Source of the DNA: Succinatimonas sp. UBA6849
Lineage (GTDB): Bacteria > Pseudomonadota > Gammaproteobacteria > Enterobacterales > Succinivibrionaceae
NCBI GenBank assembly: GCA_002449335.1
Contig: DKDL01000047.1
Location: forward strand, 1 to 17,057
Reading direction: 5' to 3'
DNA: 17,057 nt
Numbering within the stretch: the stretch's first letter is position 1; every line of letters begins with the position of its first letter. The translations under genes were made by a program, and so were the position numbers. Positions 1 to 6,019 of the stretch are shown piece after piece. The notes beneath the pieces are model-generated. The model was not told where the DNA came from and ran no database searches. It saw nothing but the letters and a program-made list of their open reading frames with translations.

Positions 1-122
1 AGATTGAAGAGAAGAACTATGCAGAGCCTTTTACAAAGATTGCAAAGATCACTGATATCTATGCTATTGGTATTTCTTTTTGCAAAAAGGATTGCACTGT
101 AGCTTGTAAAAAAATAAAGTAA
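1..122 (+). CDS. C-terminal fragment of AAA-ATPase/PD-(D/E)XK nuclease-like protein (cut by window edge)
   Basis: An open frame enters from the left edge (first full codon at 3) and stops with TAA at 120-122, giving the last 39 residues of a protein. Its sequence (IEEKNYAEPF... then IYAIGISFCKKDCTVACKKIK) aligns by eye with the C-terminus of the complete gene at 6020-7627 (IKEKNYLQFF... then VLLVGINYSKKTKTHQCIIEK). It is therefore most likely the end of a second member of the PF09820/PF08011 family. The part seen is the strand-rich tail after the nuclease ELK motif; ATPase and catalytic residues lie outside the window. The assignment rests on this short similarity only. Confidence 0.7.
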   Translation, partial: IEEKNYAEPFTKIAKITDIYAIGISFCKKDCTVACKKIK

Positions 123-223
123 GGCTACTCATCAATTGATAAGAAGATAGATAACTACTCTAACGGTATGTCTCTTGAGAGTTATTAATGTTTCTTACCT
201 TTTAAGCTTAGGATTATCCAAAC

Positions 224-619
224 ATGAATAAGAAAGTAATTGCCTTTATCTGTGTCCATAATTCTTGCAGAAGCCAAATAGCTGAAGCTTTAGGTAATTA
301 TTTTCTTTCTGATAAATTTACATGCTATTCAGCAGGCACTGTTTTAAAAGATAAAATCAATCAAGATGCTGTACGGCTTGTAAAAGAGCTTTATGGCATT
401 GATATGGAAAAACAAGGTCAGAAAAGTAAGCTCATTAAAGACATTCCAACACCTGATCTTGCAATTTCAATGGGCTGTGATGTAGCTTGTCCTTTTATTG
501 GTAGACCTTTTGATGATAACTGGCATTTAGAAGATCCTACAGGTAAAAGTGATGAGATCTTCAAAAGAGTGATTAAAGAGATTGAAGAGCATGTCCTGCA
601 ATTAAAAGCACTAGCTTAA
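224..619 (+). CDS. ArsC-type arsenate reductase / low-molecular-weight phosphatase family protein
   Basis: A 131-residue cytoplasmic protein with the P-loop of low-molecular-weight phosphatases and thioredoxin-coupled arsenate reductases: CVHNSCRS, i.e. C-x5-R with Cys10 nucleophile and Arg16, followed by an EDPTGK segment carrying the Asp-Pro (D104-P105) general-acid motif. A second cysteine pair, Cys85 and Cys89 in MGCDVACP, sits where S. aureus ArsC has its redox cysteines (Cys82/Cys89). This favours reduction of arsenate to arsenite over protein-tyrosine phosphatase activity. Length matches the family. The ATG at 224 is the only good start, with AGGA about 10 nt upstream. No arsR, arsB or acr3 gene is adjacent: upstream is the tail of an AAA-nuclease gene and downstream the convergent azlD. 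The GC-D/V-AC-P form of the redox loop resembles Firmicutes versions, so transfer is possible. Substrate is inferred. Confidence 0.8.
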   Translation: MNKKVIAFICVHNSCRSQIAEALGNYFLSDKFTCYSAGTVLKDKINQDAVRLVKELYGIDMEKQGQKSKLIKDIPTPDLAISMGCDVACPFIGRPFDDNWHLEDPTGKSDEIFKRVIKEIEEHVLQLKALA

Positions 620-666
620 ATCTATCAAGTTCAATCTATTTAGCTCTTTTAGCTTTGAAAAGTCAC

Positions 667-715
667 ACTCTCTTTAGAGTTACTCTATTTTTCAGTAAAC
701 TATTAGTTTACTGAA
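667..715. terminator. Two hairpins between convergent genes, probable transcription end
   Basis: Two hairpins lie in the 141-bp gap between the arsC-like gene and azlD, which converge. The first has 5-bp arms (ACTCT/AGAGT, 667-680) followed on the + strand by a TTTTT run. The second is a perfect 11-bp stem, TTCAGTAAACT / AGTTTACTGAA, with a 3-nt loop (691-715). Neither is a classic GC-rich stem plus U-tract, so efficiency is uncertain. Confidence 0.45.
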
Positions 716-760
716 CCTTTCTAGCTACAACTTTAATCAACCTGCAAATCAATCATCAAA

Positions 761-1093
761 TCAACCTACAAACACAAACTGCACTAAGACCATATAGATT
801 GCTGTACCTAAGGCAATAGACAGCATCATGTTTCTCTTTAAAACATGAATTAGAGCAGTTGCAATCACAGCTATCATTTCAGGCAGACCGTAATCTTTTT
901 GAACAAAAGACACGTCTTTTAAACAGTAAACAACCAACATACCAAAGACTGCTAAAGGCAGAGCTTTACCTAAGTATTCTATGCAGTGAGGCAATCTGCT
1001 TTTACCTGAGAATAAGATAAAAGGCAGAAAACGGCATATCTGAGTGCCAAGAGCGCACAGGCCAATAGTAATGCACTGTTCTGTAATGGTCAT
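761..1093 (-). CDS. azlD: Branched-chain amino acid export protein AzlD
   Basis: A 110-residue, almost wholly hydrophobic inner-membrane protein with three to four predicted membrane spans. It has the AzlD-family layout: an N-terminal ...LGTQICRFLPFILF helix, the short motif KALPLAVFGMLVVYCLKD, and a final hydrophobic helix. AzlD is the small partner of AzlC; the pair exports branched-chain amino acids and analogues such as 4-azaleucine. Its ATG (1091-1093) overlaps the azlC stop as ATGA, and an AAGGA ribosome site lies inside the end of azlC, so the two are translationally coupled in one operon. Family assignment rests on length, hydrophobic pattern and the azlC partnership. Confidence 0.85.
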   Translation of the reverse strand: MTITEQCITIGLCALGTQICRFLPFILFSGKSRLPHCIEYLGKALPLAVFGMLVVYCLKDVSFVQKDYGLPEMIAVIATALIHVLKRNMMLSIALGTAIYMVLVQFVFVG

Positions 1094-1902
1094 AGTCTAT
1101 TGTCCTTAAGATCCTGTTTTGCGCCAGAGGTTTTATCGCTACTCACGTCATCATGACTTACGCAAGCATTGGTTGTGTCAGCATCTTTATGACTTTTCTT
1201 TAGCTTGTACCTTAAAAGAATGACAGCTAACATTAAGATCATCGCAGGTATCATAAAGTTCTGTGCTTTAAAGATTAAAAGACAGAGTACAGATGCACCA
1301 ATACCAATAAAGCCATTTATCTTTTCTTTATCATTTAAAAACTGCTCTACAAAGATCACTACAAACAAAGCAGTCATCACAAACTCTAAACCTTTGGTAT
1401 TAAGAGGTAACAGATCACCTATAAGAGCACCCATAGTTGATCCTGAGACCCAATAGAACTGATTTAAAAGGGTAATGAAAAAGTAGTACCAGCCTCTATC
1501 AACACCTTCTGGAATTTTAGCTGTAAAGTTCAATGAGAAAGACTCATCACACATGCCAAAGATTAGATAGTACTTCTTAAGCCCCAAGCCTTTGTACTTA
1601 TCTAACATCGAGATACCGTAGAAAAGATGTCTTGCCTGTACTAACAGCGCTATTACAAATGCTCCTACAGGGCTGAATGGCGATAGCAACATCGCTACAG
1701 TAATAAACTCTAATGAGCCTCCATAGATAATAAGACTCATGAGCATAGGGTATACAAACGAGAATCCTGATACATGCATATACAGTCCATAGGCTAAGCC
1801 TACAAACCAGAATCCTGCCAGTATCGGTAGTGTTCTTGGAAACGCTAATTTAAATGCCTGAAAGATCATTTTTAGGATCGTGTTATGGTTCTTTGTTATC
1901 AA
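1090..1902 (-). CDS. azlC: Branched-chain amino acid exporter AzlC
   Basis: A 270-residue membrane protein and the large subunit of the AzlCD exporter. Family signatures visible in order are FPRTLPILAGFWFVGLAYGL near the N-terminus, IYGGSLEF, ARHLFYGISML and GMCDESFSL, then further membrane helices. The last ~35 residues (after ...LRYKLKK) are a hydrophilic, charged tail longer than in typical 230-240 residue AzlC proteins. The frame opens at TTG (1900-1902), with AAGAG about 8 nt upstream. An ATG at 1869 (residue 12, MIFQAFKLAFP) is a possible alternative start but has no ribosome site. It is followed with a 4-bp overlap by azlD. The upstream 300 bp contain degenerate GGAGCA repeats. Confidence 0.88.
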   Translation of the reverse strand: MITKNHNTILKMIFQAFKLAFPRTLPILAGFWFVGLAYGLYMHVSGFSFVYPMLMSLIIYGGSLEFITVAMLLSPFSPVGAFVIALLVQARHLFYGISMLDKYKGLGLKKYYLIFGMCDESFSLNFTAKIPEGVDRGWYYFFITLLNQFYWVSGSTMGALIGDLLPLNTKGLEFVMTALFVVIFVEQFLNDKEKINGFIGIGASVLCLLIFKAQNFMIPAMILMLAVILLRYKLKKSHKDADTTNACVSHDDVSSDKTSGAKQDLKDNRL

Positions 1903-1976
1903 GTAAGGCTCTTATCTTACCGCATTTAAATTTTTTGTGGAGAATGATTTTGAGTGATTATCCTGTAACAATAGCT

Positions 1977-2072
1977 AAGTTTTCTTAAGGTTGGAGCAAA
2001 TTTTCTGATGATTGGAGCAGTATTTTTTAAGAATTGTCTCTGATGCTTGGAGCAATAATCAACATAGGAGCA
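1977..2072. repeat. Degenerate direct repeats ending in TTGGAGCA, upstream of azlC
   Basis: The element GGAGCA recurs at 1993, 2014, 2049 and 2067. The preceding bases are also similar in the first two copies (AGTTTTCTTAAGGTTGGAGCA at 1978-1998, then AATTTTCTGATGATTGGAGCA at 1999-2019), so these form an imperfect 21-bp tandem repeat. The region lies between the azlC start and the upstream terminator at 2137-2165, so it probably belongs to the azlCD promoter or leader. A 65-codon open frame here (1926-2123, minus) is probably not a gene. Confidence 0.45.
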
Positions 2073-2136
2073 GTACCTTCTACAAGACTTTGAAATGAAC
2101 TTTGTAAGTAGGGTACTGCCCATAAAATCAGCTAGT

Positions 2137-2165
2137 AAAAAAACAGCTCATAAAAGATGAGTTGC
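2137..2165 (-). terminator. Rho-independent terminator after the DUF4400-like gene
   Basis: On the minus strand GCAACTCAT pairs with ATGAGCTGT across a CTTTT loop (one A/C mismatch, one G-T wobble). This is followed directly by seven Ts (the A-run at 2137-2143 on +). It lies about 50 bp after the stop at 2216. Confidence 0.65.
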
Positions 2166-2215
2166 TTTACATTATTGTTAGAAACTACATCTTACTGCAG
2201 GTATTTACCTTGCCA

Positions 2216-2746
2216 TTAACAAGCTGATCCTATTCTGATGCCGCACAGAGCAGGCAGAAGTAAAAAGAGAAAGGTTAATATGTAAGCACAGGATATAAAA
2301 GCCTGAAAAATTAGCACCAGTAAAATTAAGGTTACAAGCTCATAGGAAAAGCCACCTACAATCTTTAAGATAATCGGTGTCTTAAAATCCTCAACCGCCT
2401 GAAATCTTAAAATTCGACCTAATGCAAAGCCTGCTAAAGTCAGCAACACTAAGTACTTTCCAAAGCCAATTGCCAAAAAGAGGATCCTGATGATTGGCAA
2501 TAAGATCACTTTATCTAATTCAACCACCTTTGTTACTACTAAGATTGGTCTTATAAAGTCAGCAATCTTACCAATACGTACCAGTGTATCCTCACAGTTA
2601 TGGGCAAAGATATAGCAAAAGTTATCTAACTCCTCATAAAAGATCACCTTAGTACTAGGACCTAAATGGTCAGTACTTAAGATAAAAAGCAAAATAATAA
2701 AACCAATTACATAAAGTCTTAATGTTTTAAATGTAAAACCGAACAT
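2216..2746 (-). CDS. Conjugative-element membrane protein, DUF4400-like (tentative)
   Basis: A 176-residue integral membrane protein. One N-terminal helix (about residues 10-24) is followed by a ~60-residue hydrophilic segment, then hydrophobic helices at about 86-109, 134-150 and 152-170. Between helices two and three is a polar stretch with LGRILRFQAVEDF and GGFSYE. This topology, and the position directly downstream of a TraD-type coupling protein on the same strand, match the DUF4400/TIGR03747 (PFL_4697-type) proteins that follow traD in SXT/TOL-like integrative elements. Sequence identity is too low to be certain by eye, and the protein is somewhat short for the family. The ATG at 2744-2746 has a good AGGA site 5 nt upstream. 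A strong hairpin separates it from traD, so it may have its own promoter or depend on readthrough. Confidence 0.55.
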   Translation of the reverse strand: MFGFTFKTLRLYVIGFIILLFILSTDHLGPSTKVIFYEELDNFCYIFAHNCEDTLVRIGKIADFIRPILVVTKVVELDKVILLPIIRILFLAIGFGKYLVLLTLAGFALGRILRFQAVEDFKTPIILKIVGGFSYELVTLILLVLIFQAFISCAYILTFLFLLLPALCGIRIGSAC

Positions 2747-2766
2747 ATGATCCTAAAGTAATTTTG

Positions 2767-2808
2767 TAAAAAACAGCTATCTAAAAACAGCTATATAAAA
2801 AACAGCTA
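2767..2808. repeat. Three AAAAACAGCTA direct repeats
   Basis: AAAAACAGCTA occurs three times in tandem with 14-16 bp spacing, between the traD terminator stem and the DUF4400-like gene. A fourth AAAAACAGCT copy lies at 2139-2148. On the transcribed (minus) strand this reads AGCTGTTTTT three times, giving three successive U-runs after the hairpin. Confidence 0.6.
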
Positions 2809-2850
2809 CCATGAAGCTAAAGCTGAGAGCTTTAGCTTCATGAGCTTTTT
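2798..2850. terminator. Strong hairpin terminator after traD, bidirectional in form
   Basis: A perfect 15-bp stem, CATGAAGCTAAAGCT (2810-2824) and AGCTTTAGCTTCATG (2828-2842), has a 3-nt GAG loop. It is flanked by AAAAAACAGCTAC on the left and AGCTTTTT on the right, which can extend the stem. Read on the minus strand it ends with GTAGCTGTTTTTT, a good terminator for traD. Read on + it is followed by AGCTTTTTC. Confidence 0.8.
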
Positions 2851-2937
2851 CTTTCTTTCTTTTCTTTTGACAGTTTCTTATCATGAACGTGACTTATCAA
2901 AGAACTTTATAGTCAAAGAGCTTTTTATCCCAATTTC

Positions 2938-5829
2938 CTAAGCACGAACCTTATTGTCCGTTAGAATTGGAATTACACCTTTAACAAAGCGTCCATCAGA
3001 GAGTTTTGCCACATACTCAAAGTTAGGCAGATCCATGAGAGCAGATGCTGGAAAGATCCTGTCAATATAGGTATTAGCTGACATGGATGCTGAGTCTTTG
3101 TAATTCTCCTTATAGGTATCAGACATCGTGCCTGTAGAGATGTTCTTGGTATAGAAAGTGGTATTAGGTAAAGATGAGGTGATGACCTCTGCTGTCTGCT
3201 CATCTTTTACTCTTAAAGCATACATGGTGTTGCAGTTACCAATTAACTGCATAGCTGCATCTTTAGAACCACATCTTTTAGCTAAATCAGAGAACGTCTG
3301 TGTTGCAATCGTAATTGAGAAATCAGCTCCACGAGCTTTGTTTAAAAGCTGCAACAGTGCTTCATTAACCACCTCACTTGCCTCATCAATAAAGATACTT
3401 ACCTTGCGTCTTTGCTTTACCTTGTCAAATTTTGGGGCTTGTAAGATACTCATGACCTTGTCAAACTCTGGATTTCTGGCTTTATGGCGGAGAGCCTTTT
3501 GAGCTTTTTCTGCCTTCTTATCTTCAATAAAAGCGTCCACCTCCTCAAGATTTACAAGTTCACGTGTAAGCTCTAAAGCTGCCTTGGCATCAGGATCGGT
3601 ATGATCTGAATACAGCTCTTTTGAAAAGAGCGCGTCAGAATGTTTTAAATCTTTTTCTGTCCTGTTATCTGGGGTGGAATTAAAACCGTTGTCATCAAAG
3701 CTGTTGTCTTTAAATTCATCAGCAAAATTAAAAGCACTTCCTACCTTACTAAATAAATCATCAGCATGGCGCAGCTTATTATTTGAATTATGATTATTGA
3801 GAGCATGTAAATCCTCATCCATTGAATAAATATGATCAGCAAAAGAGCTTAAATCAGATAAAAGTAACTTACCTACATATGAGCTTAAGGTGGCATTAGA
3901 CATTGAGTGTAAGGCGCAGTAAAAGACCTTGTTCTTCTGGTAAATATCAGAAAAGTCAGTCTGATCAGGTGATTTTGATAAAACCTGTTTTAAGTTGTAA
4001 CTGTTCAATGTATTAAGTACAGTCTTAATGCTTGCTGTGGTTCTTTCAAAGAATGACTGATCTTTTACAGTCATGAAGACAAGCTTTTCAAACTCAGGAT
4101 CAACATCCAAATTTGCATGTCGTTTTAGATATTTGTAGTAGGTAATAAAAGCTGCTGCCTTTACCTGAGTTTTATAGTTCTTAGGTTTTGTAGCCTTCTT
4201 TTTGGCAGTAGTCTTTTTAGTGGTTTCTTTGCCTTTTTTATCCTCAGTTGCAGCTTTAATATCAGCAGTATCCTCAATCTTCTTTTTAGGAGGTCGACCT
4301 CGTCGTTTAGGCTTGGTATCAGTTGCATTTGTCTCTGCGTCTTTTAAAGCAGAGTCTTTTTCATCCTTATTTGCTTTTACACTCTTATCAGTACCGTTAT
4401 CGCTACTGTCACTGCCACAGTTCTCACTTCCTTTGTTTTCAGATGACACAAAGTCAGATTCATCAGTCTTTGTTTCTACTACCTGAGCTTCAACTACATC
4501 TTCCTCACTTACGTTAGCATCTGTGAAGGAAGCCATTCTTTTAGCTCTTAAGTTTGCAAGATCTTCAGGGGATAGGGTAAAGGAAAGTTCAGGATCTAAA
4601 AGACAATCCTCACTGATATCACCAATGCCGTCTAACAGAGCTTCATCCCCGATGCTGACTAAGAAATCTCTTACATGAGTGTAAAGGTGCTTTTCAATGG
4701 AGTAGCCTTTTAAGAGTCTAGCAAAGTAAACTGCCAGATCTCGATTTTGAGTTTTAGCTGTAAGCTTTGAAAGCCCTGCTACCATGCCATCAAAGTAGCT
4801 TTCAATATTGGCATGATTGCAAATATTGTAGATATCAACAGGTAAATCAAGACAGTCTAAGGCAGTTACAGCACAGGCAACAGCCTCCTGACCATAGCTT
4901 GCAAAGCTGTCAGTATCAAAGGTTGACTGTTTCATGAGAGCAGAGAGTTTATCTGCAATATCAGATGAGCTTGTAGATGAGCCAAAGAGGTTAAAGGGGG
5001 ATGTGGTTAACTTAGGATCTTTGATATCTAAAACATGGAAAGCTCCATCTCGATGAGTGCAGGCACAAATTCTACGAGCTCTACGTTTTAAATCTCGATC
5101 TCCTTTAGGATCGATAATGATGACAGTATCGTTTCTTTCAATTGCCTGAGTAATTAAAAGATCGAAGAACCTGGTTTTACCAGAGCCTGTAGTACCAAAG
5201 ATAATGGCATGATCTTTAATATTCTGTAAATCCACAAAAAGAGGTTTATGTCGTCTTTTTAAATTGTGGATTTGAGCAGAGCCCTTACCATTAGGTAACA
5301 GCTTGAGTCCCTGCTCCTGGAGTTTGACAAGACGTCTAGCGTGCTTTGGTAAAAACTCATAGCCATATCCAATAAAGAGCTTATTGGTGATGTTTTTAGC
5401 AGCTACCATAGTCAGTGCTGCGATGTCATCTTTATTAAGATTGATTGGTACGTAGTCCTCTCGGTTACGGTTCTCCTCTTTTTGAGATTCAATATGCCTG
5501 TCGATAAGACGGCTAGCTTCTGTGAACTTGTAATTGCTGTTTTTATCTAAGATAGGCACTTCCTCGTAGCCAGAGAGCTTATACAGTTCACTGTCACAAA
5601 GGTAGTACTCATTAGAATGCTCAGAGTCAGGTTCATATTTGAACATGCCCACATAGATAGGAACGTTCAATAAGATCACAAGTCCAAATGACAGGGATGA
5701 TGACAGTGAAGCTCCATCTAAGGCACAAAAGATACAGGTTGCAAATAGAGTTAAAGAACCTAACACGATTAACCAGGTAGGATCTTTAGTTTGAAAACTG
5801 TTTTCTACAGATTTTGATTTAAAGAACAT
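2938..5829 (-). CDS. traD: TraD-type conjugative coupling ATPase (SXT/TOL-like) with large low-complexity insertions
   Basis: VirD4/TraD-family type IV coupling protein, an inner-membrane hexameric ATPase that brings relaxosome DNA to the mating pore. From the chosen start (963 residues): two membrane helices at about 18-37 and 45-63, Walker A GTTGSGKT at 212-219, DPKGD at 240-244, Walker B VSIFIDEASE at 810-819, and the conserved glutamine in IATQT at 840-844. The DPKGD box and spacing resemble the SXT/TOL TraD group, usually about 600-700 residues. The excess is two hydrophilic insertions. The first (about 440-547) is Ser/Asp/Lys rich and contains an AT-hook-like KRRGRPPKKK (508-517). The second (about 662-737) is rich in Asn/Asp. 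The open frame extends upstream to a GTG at 5943, but ATG 5829 has a GAGG site 8 nt before it while the GTG has none, so 5829 is preferred. Followed by the DUF4400-like gene; no other transfer genes are in the window. Confidence 0.85.
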   Translation of the reverse strand: MFFKSKSVENSFQTKDPTWLIVLGSLTLFATCIFCALDGASLSSSLSFGLVILLNVPIYVGMFKYEPDSEHSNEYYLCDSELYKLSGYEEVPILDKNSNYKFTEASRLIDRHIESQKEENRNREDYVPINLNKDDIAALTMVAAKNITNKLFIGYGYEFLPKHARRLVKLQEQGLKLLPNGKGSAQIHNLKRRHKPLFVDLQNIKDHAIIFGTTGSGKTRFFDLLITQAIERNDTVIIIDPKGDRDLKRRARRICACTHRDGAFHVLDIKDPKLTTSPFNLFGSSTSSSDIADKLSALMKQSTFDTDSFASYGQEAVACAVTALDCLDLPVDIYNICNHANIESYFDGMVAGLSKLTAKTQNRDLAVYFARLLKGYSIEKHLYTHVRDFLVSIGDEALLDGIGDISEDCLLDPELSFTLSPEDLANLRAKRMASFTDANVSEEDVVEAQVVETKTDESDFVSSENKGSENCGSDSSDNGTDKSVKANKDEKDSALKDAETNATDTKPKRRGRPPKKKIEDTADIKAATEDKKGKETTKKTTAKKKATKPKNYKTQVKAAAFITYYKYLKRHANLDVDPEFEKLVFMTVKDQSFFERTTASIKTVLNTLNSYNLKQVLSKSPDQTDFSDIYQKNKVFYCALHSMSNATLSSYVGKLLLSDLSSFADHIYSMDEDLHALNNHNSNNKLRHADDLFSKVGSAFNFADEFKDNSFDDNGFNSTPDNRTEKDLKHSDALFSKELYSDHTDPDAKAALELTRELVNLEEVDAFIEDKKAEKAQKALRHKARNPEFDKVMSILQAPKFDKVKQRRKVSIFIDEASEVVNEALLQLLNKARGADFSITIATQTFSDLAKRCGSKDAAMQLIGNCNTMYALRVKDEQTAEVITSSLPNTTFYTKNISTGTMSDTYKENYKDSASMSANTYIDRIFPASALMDLPNFEYVAKLSDGRFVKGVIPILTDNKVRA

Positions 5830-6019
5830 TAAATAATCCTCAAAATAAGTTTGAGGCAGTGTACAGGGCAAATTTTTGAGAACAGACAATTTACTGGCAA
5901 AAAATGCCAAAAATAGATTATTTTTATGAATTTTATGTTTCACATCGCTGAGATAAATGTAGTTACATTTATAATAACTGCTTGTAAATGTAATTGAAGT
6001 GAGAATAAGGTGATTGTTA
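5830..6019. promoter_or_regulatory. Divergent control region of traD and the AAA-nuclease gene, with a 20-bp palindrome
   Basis: Between the two divergent genes lies ATAAATGTA-GT-TACATTTAT (5953-5972), a perfect dyad with 9-bp arms. A further half-site TAAATGTA begins at 5985, so the AAATGTA cores are 31 bp apart, about three helical turns. This is the usual look of a repressor operator serving both directions. The regulator is not identified. Confidence 0.6.

Noticed and set aside
1926..2123. 65-codon minus-strand frame upstream of azlC
   Set aside because: No ribosome site, Cys/Lys-rich composition without a recognisable fold, and the frame is largely made of the GGAGCA repeats after a terminator; treated as regulatory or noncoding DNA.
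4202..4517. Plus-strand open frames inside traD rich in Ser/Leu
   Set aside because: They are antisense shadows of the Lys/Ser/Asp-rich insertion of TraD, with no ribosome site or family resemblance.
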